NCBI GenBank assembly: GCA_046759305.1 | Contig: JBHIBY010000016.1 | Location: forward strand, 1-39,610 | Length of the DNA: 39,610 nt | DNA from: JADFRG01 sp046759305 | GTDB taxonomy: Bacteria > Chloroflexota > Anaerolineae > Anaerolineales > E44-bin32 | Reading direction: 5' to 3' | Shown here: positions 33,529 through 39,610 of the stretch, in pieces | Layout: the number at the start of each line of letters is the position of its first letter | Position numbering within the stretch: the stretch's first letter is position 1 | Position numbers and translations under genes: made by a program | The notes under the pieces: model-generated | What the model saw: the letters and a program-made list of their open reading frames with translations, nothing else | What the model was told of the DNA's origin: nothing | The model's database searches: none

Positions 33529-33551
33529 GGGATCCGAAAGGATCCCTTTTT
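33529..33551 (+). terminator. Strong intrinsic terminator
   Basis: GGGATCC (33529-33535), GAAA tetraloop, GGATCCC (33540-33546), then TTTTT. It follows the small lipoprotein gene and separates it from the sigma-factor gene. Confidence 0.92.
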
Positions 33552-33683
33552 CGATTTTCCCCGGTCGAAACGTAAGGTAGGTCTTCAGATTGTCTCCTCA
33601 ACAGCAAGCTTATCCACGCGCAAAAAAACCTGTGCACTGCGATGTAACATTATCCGCCGCTATGCGTTTCAAAAGAAGGACTG

Positions 33684-34253
33684 ATGGCCTCGGAATCTAA
33701 CATTGCGGAGGCTGAGCAAGAGCAGGCTCTCGTATCGCAGGCCATCGATGGCGATGCCGATGCGTTTGGCACTCTCTACACTCGGCACCTGGACGCCATC
33801 TACCGATACGTGTTTTTTCGAGTGTCAGATGTGCCACTGGCCGAAGACTTGACCGAAGAAGTGTTTGTCCGCGCGTGGACCGCTCTGCCAAATTATGAGC
33901 CGCGGGGACATCGGTTCACGAGCTGGCTCTATCGCATAGCGAGGAATTTGGTGGTCGATCACTATCGCAAGCAGTCCAGCCGAGCTAGCGAAGACGATAC
34001 GGGGATGGAGAACTTACCCGACCCTCAAATACTTCCCGAGGATCAGATAGCCAACCAACAAGATCTAGCTAGTCTGGCCCGAGCCGTCCAACAGCTTGGG
34101 GATGATGAACAACACGTGATCATCCTGCGCTTCGTTGAAGGCCTTTCTCATAGAGAAGTTGCAGAAGTTATTGGCAAGTCCGAGGGAGCCTCAAGAGTCA
34201 TTCAGCATCGAGCCCTTGAAGCGCTAGCAGAATTAGTGGAAGCAAATGAGTAG
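33684..34253 (+). CDS. ECF-type RNA polymerase sigma-70 family factor
   Basis: A 189-aa sigma factor that should redirect RNA polymerase to a small regulon. Region 2 spans about residues 25-95 (FGTLYTRHLDAIYRYVFFRV ... DLTEEVFVRAWTAL ... SWLYRIARNLVVDHYR); region 4 about 130-185 (LGDDEQHVIILRFVEGLSHREVAEVIGKSEGASR). Regions 1 and 3 are missing, as in ECF factors. ATG 33684 follows AAGAAGGA at five bases. Its stop overlaps the next gene's start by 8 nt, a strong sign that the next gene regulates it. TAACAT near 33644 is a possible promoter -10. Confidence 0.92.
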   Translation: MASESNIAEAEQEQALVSQAIDGDADAFGTLYTRHLDAIYRYVFFRVSDVPLAEDLTEEVFVRAWTALPNYEPRGHRFTSWLYRIARNLVVDHYRKQSSRASEDDTGMENLPDPQILPEDQIANQQDLASLARAVQQLGDDEQHVIILRFVEGLSHREVAEVIGKSEGASRVIQHRALEALAELVEANE

Positions 34254-35271
34254 GGACGAATTGCAGGACCTCAACTCTGTACTGGATTCTTGCCTGGAAC
34301 TGACCCTGAAGCAGGGTGTGGGAATGAAAGAATGCTTGGAGCGTTTCCCGCAGCATCGGGAGGAGCTTCAGCGATTATTGCCCTTAGCACTGCGACTTAG
34401 TCATAGTCGCTCACTCGTCGCCTCTGATGAATTACGCGCTGGGCTTGTGGCAAGACTGGCAGGGTTGCAGGAAGTGGGCAATCAGAAGTCTCGCGGATTT
34501 CTTGTAACAAATCTCGCCGCTCTCCGTTCCATATTTCGAAACTGGAACCCAATTCCTCAAAGGAGAGCACGGATGATCCCAGCCTTAGTTACCTTTCTAG
34601 TCGTAGCAATTCTTAGCTTGGGTGGCTTGGTGGCAGGCGCAGATGCTGCCGGTCCAGGCGATCTACTATTTGGCCTGGATACGACAATTGAGAATGTGAG
34701 ATTAAGTCTCACAAACGACGAGGAGAAGGAGGCAGAACTGCATGTCGAGTTCGCCACCGAGCGCCTCGAAGAGCTGAAAATTGAGATCGAAGCCGAGGGC
34801 AATGGACACCACATTGATGAAGCCTTACTCGAGTTCGAAGAGGCATTGGCCGCGATCGAAGCGCTTCTGGGCGAGCTCACGCCCGAGCAACGAGCGGAAC
34901 TAGATGCCGCTATCGCGCTCCTGCGAGCGTCGTCCCAAGAGCTCACTGAGTTCGAATTCGAGTTTGAACTCGAGAATGGCGTCGGCCAAGTCGAACTCGA
35001 GCTCGAATCCGACCACGAGGATCTGGCCGATGGCGATCAAGATGACGATGATCTAGATGATGATGAGCTGGATGACGACGACCTCGATGACAACGATCTG
35101 GACGAAGATGACGAGTGTGACCTCGAAGGCAGCTCAGACTCGAGTAGCGATGCTGATGACGATGATGATGACGATGACGATGACCATGACCATGTCGATG
35201 ACGAGTGCAAGGACGATGACGATCCCGATGACGAAGATGAGGAGGATGATGAAGAGGAGGACGATGACTAG
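34246..35271 (+). CDS. DUF5667 membrane protein with a long Asp-rich tail (probable sigma regulator)
   Basis: A 341-aa protein encoded in overlap with the sigma factor. The N-terminal part (1-105) contains LDSCLELTLKQGVGMKECLERFPQHREELQRLLPLALRL-type helices that could contact sigma. A membrane helix covers about 108-130 (PALVTFLVVAILSLGGLVAGA); DUF5667 follows (GDLLFGLDTTIENVRLSLT ... LHVEFATERLEEL), to about residue 225. The last 100 residues are almost only Asp/Glu, with a few His and Cys; the DNA here is a GAY-rich microsatellite-like tract from about 35031. The tail is probably extracytoplasmic and might bind calcium or other cations. A role as an anti-sigma or stress sensor is inferred from gene order. 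Confidence 0.78.
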   Translation: MSRDELQDLNSVLDSCLELTLKQGVGMKECLERFPQHREELQRLLPLALRLSHSRSLVASDELRAGLVARLAGLQEVGNQKSRGFLVTNLAALRSIFRNWNPIPQRRARMIPALVTFLVVAILSLGGLVAGADAAGPGDLLFGLDTTIENVRLSLTNDEEKEAELHVEFATERLEELKIEIEAEGNGHHIDEALLEFEEALAAIEALLGELTPEQRAELDAAIALLRASSQELTEFEFEFELENGVGQVELELESDHEDLADGDQDDDDLDDDELDDDDLDDNDLDEDDECDLEGSSDSSSDADDDDDDDDDDHDHVDDECKDDDDPDDEDEEDDEEEDDD

Positions 35272-35320
35272 GAACGCTCGTCCATAGATTCATCCTCTGG
35301 TGATTCACCGACCGCTGTTT

Positions 35321-35352
35321 GAGGAGGCCCTCCCGCACGAGAGGGCTTCTTC
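35321..35352 (+). terminator. Terminator after the sigma/DUF5667 pair
   Basis: GAGGAGGCCCTC (35321-35332) pairs with GAGGGCTTCTTC (35341-35352) in a 12-bp stem with two G-U pairs and an 8-nt loop. ATTTGAT follows. The left arm's GAGGAGGCCCT recurs at 35373-35383 in the next hairpin. Confidence 0.75.
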
Positions 35353-35374
35353 ATTTGATAGATCAAACAGAAGA

Positions 35375-35401
35375 GGAGGCCCTTAAGTACCTGGGGCCTC
35401 C
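35375..35401 (-). terminator. Hairpin facing the Flp pilin gene, probable terminator on minus
   Basis: GGAGGCCC (35375-35382) pairs with GGGCCTCC (35394-35401) around an 11-nt loop. On minus it lies 21 bp past the pilin stop and is followed by CTTCTGTTTGAT. It stands back to back with the terminator of the convergent DUF5667 gene. Confidence 0.65.
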
Positions 35402-35421
35402 CATGTGTGGACGCTTTGGGA

Positions 35422-35568
35422 CTAGAGGTTCCCAAGGATGTTCGAGAACACATTCCCAATGGCCGGACCGAGCAGCGAAAGAATCACGATCACGACAACT
35501 GCGATCAGAACAAGAATTAGCGCATACTCGACTAGACCCTGGCCCTTCTCATGCATATGGGTCAACAT
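35422..35568 (-). CDS. flp: Flp/Tad-type minipilin (48 aa)
   Basis: A tiny type IVb pilin. The sequence has a short basic leader, MLTHMHEKG, then QGLVEYALILVLIAVVVIVI, so the predicted prepilin cut is after Gly9 with Glu at +5 and Tyr at +6 of the mature protein, exactly the Flp rule. The hydrophobic helix is followed by GPAIGNVFSNILGNL. ATG 35568 has an ideal AAAGGAGGTGA Shine-Dalgarno, so it is probably well translated. Assembly needs a TadV peptidase, ATPase and secretin-like partners, none of which are here. It starts 37 bp after the site-2 protease stop on the same strand. Confidence 0.92.
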   Translation of the reverse strand: MLTHMHEKGQGLVEYALILVLIAVVVIVILSLLGPAIGNVFSNILGNL

Positions 35569-35605
35569 TTTGTCTCACCTCCTTTCAGGTGAATTCGCTC
35601 CACTA

Positions 35606-36652
35606 TCAAAACAATGGATCTATGACATCTCGCGCGGTGAGCGCGAGCAGGAGCACCAATAGACTCGCCATCCCCAGCGCGTGGATCCACTTTTCCACTC
35701 TTGGTTCTACGCGTTGTGAAAGGATCAGCTCAATCACGACCAGTAGGATCCGGCCGCCATCCAGGGCGGGGAGGGGCAGCAGGTTCGTAATTGCGACTGC
35801 CATGCTCAGCCAGGCAGCTAGATACAGAACCGGGAACGGTTCCTTCCAGTCCATCGCATTTCGCACGGCTTGATCGCTGGCTTGCTTCAAGCCCAGTGGC
35901 CCGGCAAGGCGCACGTCCGGGTCGCTTTCGCCAGGGGTCAGCGCTTCGACGGTGACCTGAACTGTGGCTGCGATCAAATCAGCAACCTTCATCGTGGCGC
36001 GGCGAAACGCAGTTGGGAGTTTGTATTGAACGAGGACCCCGGATGATGTAAAGCCTGCGGGACCGCGCCCTTCAGGCGGATCCGTGCGCGGCCGGATCGT
36101 GGCTTCAATGATCTGTGCACCCCGCTCAATCTCGAGAACAACAGGAGCACCTGCCGAAGCTTCCAACCGATCGCGCAGCCCGCCGGCTTCCCGAACCGGT
36201 TCACCCCCTGCCGCCAGGATCCTGTCGGCGGGCAGTAGACCTGCGACCGCGGCTGGTGAGCCCGGTTCAACCGAAAGAACTTCAACTTGATCTGGCCAGC
36301 CCAGCATGAAAGCTGCGGTCATCAACAACACCGCGAACAGCAAATTGGCCAGACTGCCGGCACCCAGTAAGCCGATACGAATCAGTGGCGGGCTGGCCGC
36401 AAGCCCATCTGCCACTGAGGCGTTCAGCTCTCCGGCAGGCAGAACGAAGCCGCCCAAGGGGATCCAATTGAGGCTGATCTCTGTATCCCCAAAGGATCCG
36501 AGCCTGGCCAATCGCGGCGGTAAGCCAATTCCCAATTCCTTGATCCTTATCTGACCCGCACGCGCCACCGCGAAGTGGCCGAGCTCGTGAACCAGAACAA
36601 CGCTGCCCATGATCACTACAAAAGCGATCAACAGCACAAGGTTCCCTGTCAT
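35606..36652 (-). CDS. Site-2 protease (M50, RseP-like) with PDZ domain
   Basis: A 348-aa intramembrane zinc protease. HELGHF near residue 22 supplies two zinc ligands and the catalytic Glu, and NLLPLPALDGGR near residue 300 supplies the Asp ligand. A PDZ domain sits between (VEVLSVEPGSPAAVAGLLPADRILAAGG), as in RseP. RseP proteins cut anti-sigma factors or remnants within the membrane. The start is ATG 36652 (GGAG at eight bases) in preference to GTG 36715, which would add 21 residues with no helix. It is upstream of the Flp pilin and two genes from the sigma/DUF5667 pair, whose membrane regulator could be its substrate. Confidence 0.9.
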   Translation of the reverse strand: MTGNLVLLIAFVVIMGSVVLVHELGHFAVARAGQIRIKELGIGLPPRLARLGSFGDTEISLNWIPLGGFVLPAGELNASVADGLAASPPLIRIGLLGAGSLANLLFAVLLMTAAFMLGWPDQVEVLSVEPGSPAAVAGLLPADRILAAGGEPVREAGGLRDRLEASAGAPVVLEIERGAQIIEATIRPRTDPPEGRGPAGFTSSGVLVQYKLPTAFRRATMKVADLIAATVQVTVEALTPGESDPDVRLAGPLGLKQASDQAVRNAMDWKEPFPVLYLAAWLSMAVAITNLLPLPALDGGRILLVVIELILSQRVEPRVEKWIHALGMASLLVLLLALTARDVIDPLF

Positions 36653-36780
36653 CTGAGTCGCTCCGTGGGCGATCGCATAGCCTGTCCTTGGGATTGCGTT
36701 GACATAAACACTCACCTTTAATGAGGTACAGCCTCACTTTAGGGTGCTCGAGCGGCAGTAATTGCCGAAAAACTGCCTAA

Positions 36781-39324
36781 ATGACTCTGGATCGGAAGAC
36801 GCTCAACAAGGCTCTTCGCACGTGGGACCAGTCCAAGGCGCTAGGTGACAGTCCGCTGGCCCGATTGCGGGTCGTTGATTCAAGACGTAGGGCATCGGGC
36901 TACGGGAAATCTCAGGTCGGCTATGGGATTGCCTTACGGGAAGTGCTTCAGGAAGGTATCGAGGGACTGAAGCCGAGTGATGGCCTGCCTGACCCGCTCG
37001 AGAAGACATGGAGGCCATACCAGATCCTCACGGGTCGATATATTGAAGGCCGTTCAGCCGATTTCCTAGCAAGTGAGATGGGGATCGCTCGTAATACGTA
37101 CAATCATGAACAGGCAGCAGCGCTCGACAGCTTGCTAGCTCGCCTTAGCGAGTGGGATGAACAAGCGTCTACAGAGGCGCCGGTCGAGGTCGCTACGCGC
37201 ACCGCTCCGTTCATGGTGCCGCCTGTGGCAACCCATGGATTGGTCGGCCGCAGCGATCTCCTTGACGAACTGAAGACTCAACTTCTGAGCTCCCAACGCC
37301 TTGTACTTCATGGGCTTCCGGGAGTCGGAAAGACAGCCCTCGCGATTGAGCTCGGCCACGACACGAGAAGCCATTTCACGGGCGGAGTACTGTGGACCAG
37401 CCTGGGGCCGTCCCCAGATATTGCCGTGCAATTTCACCTGTGGGAAGCTGCAATGGGATTGCACGCCTCGGAAGTCCGTGAGCTCCCTGACCTGAAGTCA
37501 CGTGCCAGCCAGCTCCACTCCATGATCGGAGAGAAACAAATTCTGATGATCGTCGACGATGTTTGGGACGAAGCGGCCGCCCGCTCCTTCGAGGTCGGCA
37601 GTGCAAACTGCTGCTATCTCTTCACGACGCGTTCTCCCAGGATTGCCTCCAGCCTCTCGGGTGAGATGGCGATTGGTGTTTCAGAGCTCGACGAAGGCGA
37701 CGGCTTGGCCATATTGGCACGCTTCATCGCCCAACCAGACCAGGCGATGGTGGATCGGTGGCAGGAGCTTGTCCAAGTTGTGGGTGGCTTACCCCAAGCC
37801 CTGGTTATTGCGGGCAGCGCTCTGCGTACCGCGGCGTATGCTGATCAGCCGCGTCGCCTCGCAGAATTTCTTGATCGACTGGCAGATCCAGCTGAGCTAT
37901 TGTCCCTAGAGGGAAGTCGATCAGCGCTCGATCAACAAGCGGGGCTTTCCTCCGATGAGCCGATCTCGCTCCAAGCGATTATCGCCCTGAGTGATGCGGC
38001 TTTAGAACCATCGACTCGATCGGCTCTGCGCAGACTCTGCATCCTTCCTGCAAAACCAAGTACCTTCGACGAGCAGGCGGCAATGGCAATATCGGGTGAG
38101 ACCGATCATGAGCTCGATCGCCTTGTTGACGCTGGATTGCTGGAGTCCGGTGGTTCCGGACGGTACTCGATGCACCGCACAATCGGTGATTTTGCGCGCA
38201 CGCGTTCAGACGCTACATCGCCTGTGGAGGCGATGGTCGATCATTACGTGCCCCTGATTGAAAGGAATACGGAGCAGTTCGAAGTGTTGGACCCGGAGAT
38301 CCAGAACATTCTGGCCGCACTTCGTCTGGCACATGAGAGCGGTTTGGATCCGGAGTTCAATAGCGGCGCAAATGCCCTGTATCCATTCCTCGAAGCGAAC
38401 GGTCTGCTTGACGAGGCGAATCAGCTACTGGCGCAAGCCCTTGAGACCTCGGGCGATCGATCCCAAACCCTTCTTAATGCCGGGAGGGCGGCGCAGATAA
38501 TGGGTAAGCTGGAACAAGCCGAGCAGCACTTCCAGGCTGCTGCTAATACCGATGACGACCCCGGAGTAGTGTGTGCTGCGTTGCTCGGGCTAGGCGCTGC
38601 CGCCTACGCGCGTAGAGATTATGCGCATGCCATGGAGTATTACCGCCGCGGGTTGTCGCTTGCCAAAAAGGCGCGGCTCCGCCAGCGTGAGGCCGCGCTG
38701 CTAACGAACATCGGGATCCTGGAAGTTGGTCAAGGCAAGCTGGCGGAGGCAGAAGCCAGCCTGGCCGAGGCGCTGGTTCATGCCCGAGCGGAAGAAGATC
38801 GCGCACTTCTAGGCCCGATCCTCACCAATCTTGGAGTCATTGCTGCCCGCGGGAGTCAGTTTGAAGCTGCTCGCGATCAATTTGAAGAATCGGTCGAGAT
38901 GGCGCGAGCTGACGGCAACCGCCGGGGGATGGCTTTCCTTCATACGAATATGGGAGCGCTAGCTCATGACCAGGGAGATGATGCGCGCGCGATTGAGGAA
39001 TTTCACGAGGCGCTGCGCTTGTCGAGGGAGATGGGCGACAAGCAGCGCATGAGTCATGTGCTTGCCAGCATGGCTGCCATTGCAACCGCTACAAGGGATT
39101 TCAAAGCCGCAGATTCGTATCTTGCCGAAGGCCTGAGCTTGGCGCGGGAAGCGGATCTACAAGAAAACGTGGTGCTGCTACTCATCAATTCAGCGGAATT
39201 GCAGCGAGAGTTGGGGAAGCCCGATGAGGAGCGGGCTCAACTCCTTGAAGCTCACCAAGTGGCAGCGGATATTGGGCACGAGAGGTATCGAAGGATCGCC
39301 TCGGACCGTCTTGAAAGAGAGTGA
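36781..39324 (+). CDS. STAND NTPase (NB-ARC type) with N-terminal HTH-like domain and TPR array
   Basis: An 847-aa signal-transducing NTPase. The N-terminus (about 75-125) has a YQILTGRYIEGRSADFLASEMGIARNTYNHE segment that looks like a sigma-region-4/HTH of Chloroflexota regulators. The NB-ARC core follows: Walker A GLPGVGKT (178-185), Walker B LMIVDD (255-260), sensor TTR (282-284) and GGLPQAL (335-341), then a winged-helix region. From about residue 555 to the end are TPR units (for example YARRDYAHAMEYYRRGLSLA, LTNIGILEVGQGKLAEAEA, LTNLGVIAARGSQFEAARDQ). These proteins oligomerise on ligand sensing; the output here would be DNA binding, or defence-like signalling. No effector domain is seen. 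ATG 36781 has a weak Shine-Dalgarno. Confidence 0.88.
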   Translation: MTLDRKTLNKALRTWDQSKALGDSPLARLRVVDSRRRASGYGKSQVGYGIALREVLQEGIEGLKPSDGLPDPLEKTWRPYQILTGRYIEGRSADFLASEMGIARNTYNHEQAAALDSLLARLSEWDEQASTEAPVEVATRTAPFMVPPVATHGLVGRSDLLDELKTQLLSSQRLVLHGLPGVGKTALAIELGHDTRSHFTGGVLWTSLGPSPDIAVQFHLWEAAMGLHASEVRELPDLKSRASQLHSMIGEKQILMIVDDVWDEAAARSFEVGSANCCYLFTTRSPRIASSLSGEMAIGVSELDEGDGLAILARFIAQPDQAMVDRWQELVQVVGGLPQALVIAGSALRTAAYADQPRRLAEFLDRLADPAELLSLEGSRSALDQQAGLSSDEPISLQAIIALSDAALEPSTRSALRRLCILPAKPSTFDEQAAMAISGETDHELDRLVDAGLLESGGSGRYSMHRTIGDFARTRSDATSPVEAMVDHYVPLIERNTEQFEVLDPEIQNILAALRLAHESGLDPEFNSGANALYPFLEANGLLDEANQLLAQALETSGDRSQTLLNAGRAAQIMGKLEQAEQHFQAAANTDDDPGVVCAALLGLGAAAYARRDYAHAMEYYRRGLSLAKKARLRQREAALLTNIGILEVGQGKLAEAEASLAEALVHARAEEDRALLGPILTNLGVIAARGSQFEAARDQFEESVEMARADGNRRGMAFLHTNMGALAHDQGDDARAIEEFHEALRLSREMGDKQRMSHVLASMAAIATATRDFKAADSYLAEGLSLAREADLQENVVLLLINSAELQRELGKPDEERAQLLEAHQVAADIGHERYRRIASDRLERE

Positions 39325-39447
39325 AACTTGCGGTGCTCTTGAGCGATCATATATCCGACGGCCGGAACTAATTTGCCCCAAAATGGTTAACTAAATAATG
39401 GACACTATGCTTGACCTACCTCGCCAGTTCCGGATTCGTTGGGAGAA
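39325..39447. other. Intergenic gap upstream of the TusA-like gene
   Basis: About 120 bp, with TTGCCC-N17-TAATGG (from about 39372) as the most promoter-like pair. The match to sigma-70 consensus is weak. No terminator hairpin was found after the STAND gene. Confidence 0.35.
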
Positions 39448-39450
39448 ATG

Positions 39451-39610
39451 ATGGCTGACCCCAGGCCTGATCGCACTCTCGATTGTCGGGGTGCGATCTA
39501 CCCTAATCCTATCCTCAGCGCCGAACAAGAGATGGCCGATATGTCGGTAGGCCAGGTGCTGGAAGTGCTGGCAACAGACGCAAACACCAAGCCTGACCTT
39601 GCGACATGGG
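39451..39610 (+). CDS. TusA-like sulfur-carrier family protein, cut by window end
   Basis: The visible 53 residues start MADPRPDRTLDCRGAIYPNPIL and match the TusA fold: LDxRG, a P-x-P helix start, then a VGQVLEVLATDANTKPDLATW strand-helix segment. TusA proteins pass persulfide sulfur in tRNA thiolation and related paths. The usual CPxP cysteine is Tyr (YPNP) here; the only Cys is in LDCRG, three residues before. ATG 39451 is five bases from GGGAG; ATG 39448 also possible. The 3' end lies outside the window, so length and partner genes are unknown. Confidence 0.78.
   Translation, partial: MADPRPDRTLDCRGAIYPNPILSAEQEMADMSVGQVLEVLATDANTKPDLATW

Noticed and set aside
35031..35271. GAT/GAC-rich tract as a CRISPR or tandem repeat array
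   Set aside because: No regular repeat/spacer structure; it is in-frame codon repetition for Asp.
34943..35338. 131-aa His/Arg-rich open frame on minus
   Set aside because: It is the complement of the GAY-rich Asp tail of the DUF5667 gene, so its His richness is an artefact.
1..39610. Mobile element, prophage or defence island
   Set aside because: No transposase, integrase, att-like repeat flanking a tRNA, phage structural gene or restriction gene was found; the tRNA-Thr is cut by the window edge, so an element beyond it cannot be judged.

Overview
The window is a moderately GC-rich bacterial chromosome segment that looks like Chloroflexota, probably Anaerolineae-like. This is inferred from the gene content: many surface lipoproteins with long Thr/Pro linkers, an ECF-type sigma factor paired with a DUF5667 membrane protein, a STAND NTPase with an N-terminal helix-turn-helix segment and C-terminal TPRs, an MshA-like glycosyltransferase, an Flp-type minipilin and a zinc-ribbon/rhomboid fusion. 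No rRNA, transposase, integrase, phage gene or CRISPR array is visible. Genes are dense and mostly in short, convergent or divergent units, so this reads as ordinary chromosome rather than an island.

Layout. 1-7.2 kb: a truncated tRNA-Thr, a GT4 glycosyltransferase, a zinc-ribbon membrane protein, a LacD-like aldolase, an LCP-family cell-envelope enzyme and a membrane-anchored TPR protein. 7.3-9.7 kb: a remnant of a soluble pyridine nucleotide transhydrogenase (sthA) abutting a prolyl oligopeptidase that has no ordinary start codon. 9.7-12.8 kb: a TerB-like gene, apparently starting at ATT behind a strong Shine-Dalgarno and a palindrome over a TATAAT box, divergent from an aminotransferase and a TerC-family membrane protein. 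12.9-16.8 kb: a PASTA lipoprotein, a membrane-tethered trypsin-like protease and a secreted HExxH metalloprotease. 16.9-24 kb: an SLC13-type transporter carrying four RCK_C/TrkA_C-like domains, an acyltransferase, an SDR, a zinc-finger rhomboid, a double-META lipoprotein and an aldo/keto reductase. 24.1-29.6 kb: a 78-aa unknown, two lipoproteins, an MFS transporter and a DUF4173 gene broken by an internal deletion and frame change. 29.8-32.8 kb: a three-gene ABC-2 exporter operon. 33.1-39.6 kb: a small lipoprotein, the sigma/DUF5667 pair with a roughly 100-residue Asp-rich tail, a 48-aa Flp pilin behind a site-2 protease, a large STAND NTPase, and the start of a TusA-like gene.

Common themes are the cell surface (LCP protein, proteases, lipoproteins, pilin, exporter, rhomboid and site-2 protease) and stress or signal sensing (sigma/DUF5667, STAND, TerB/TerC, RCK domains). 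Nothing forms a clear new multi-gene system. The most informative oddities are two genes damaged by internal deletions, a likely ATT start with an operator-like palindrome, a degenerate dispersed intergenic repeat, the four-RCK transporter, the pilin/site-2-protease pair and the acidic-tailed sigma partner. All functional calls are made by reading motifs; no database search was run.
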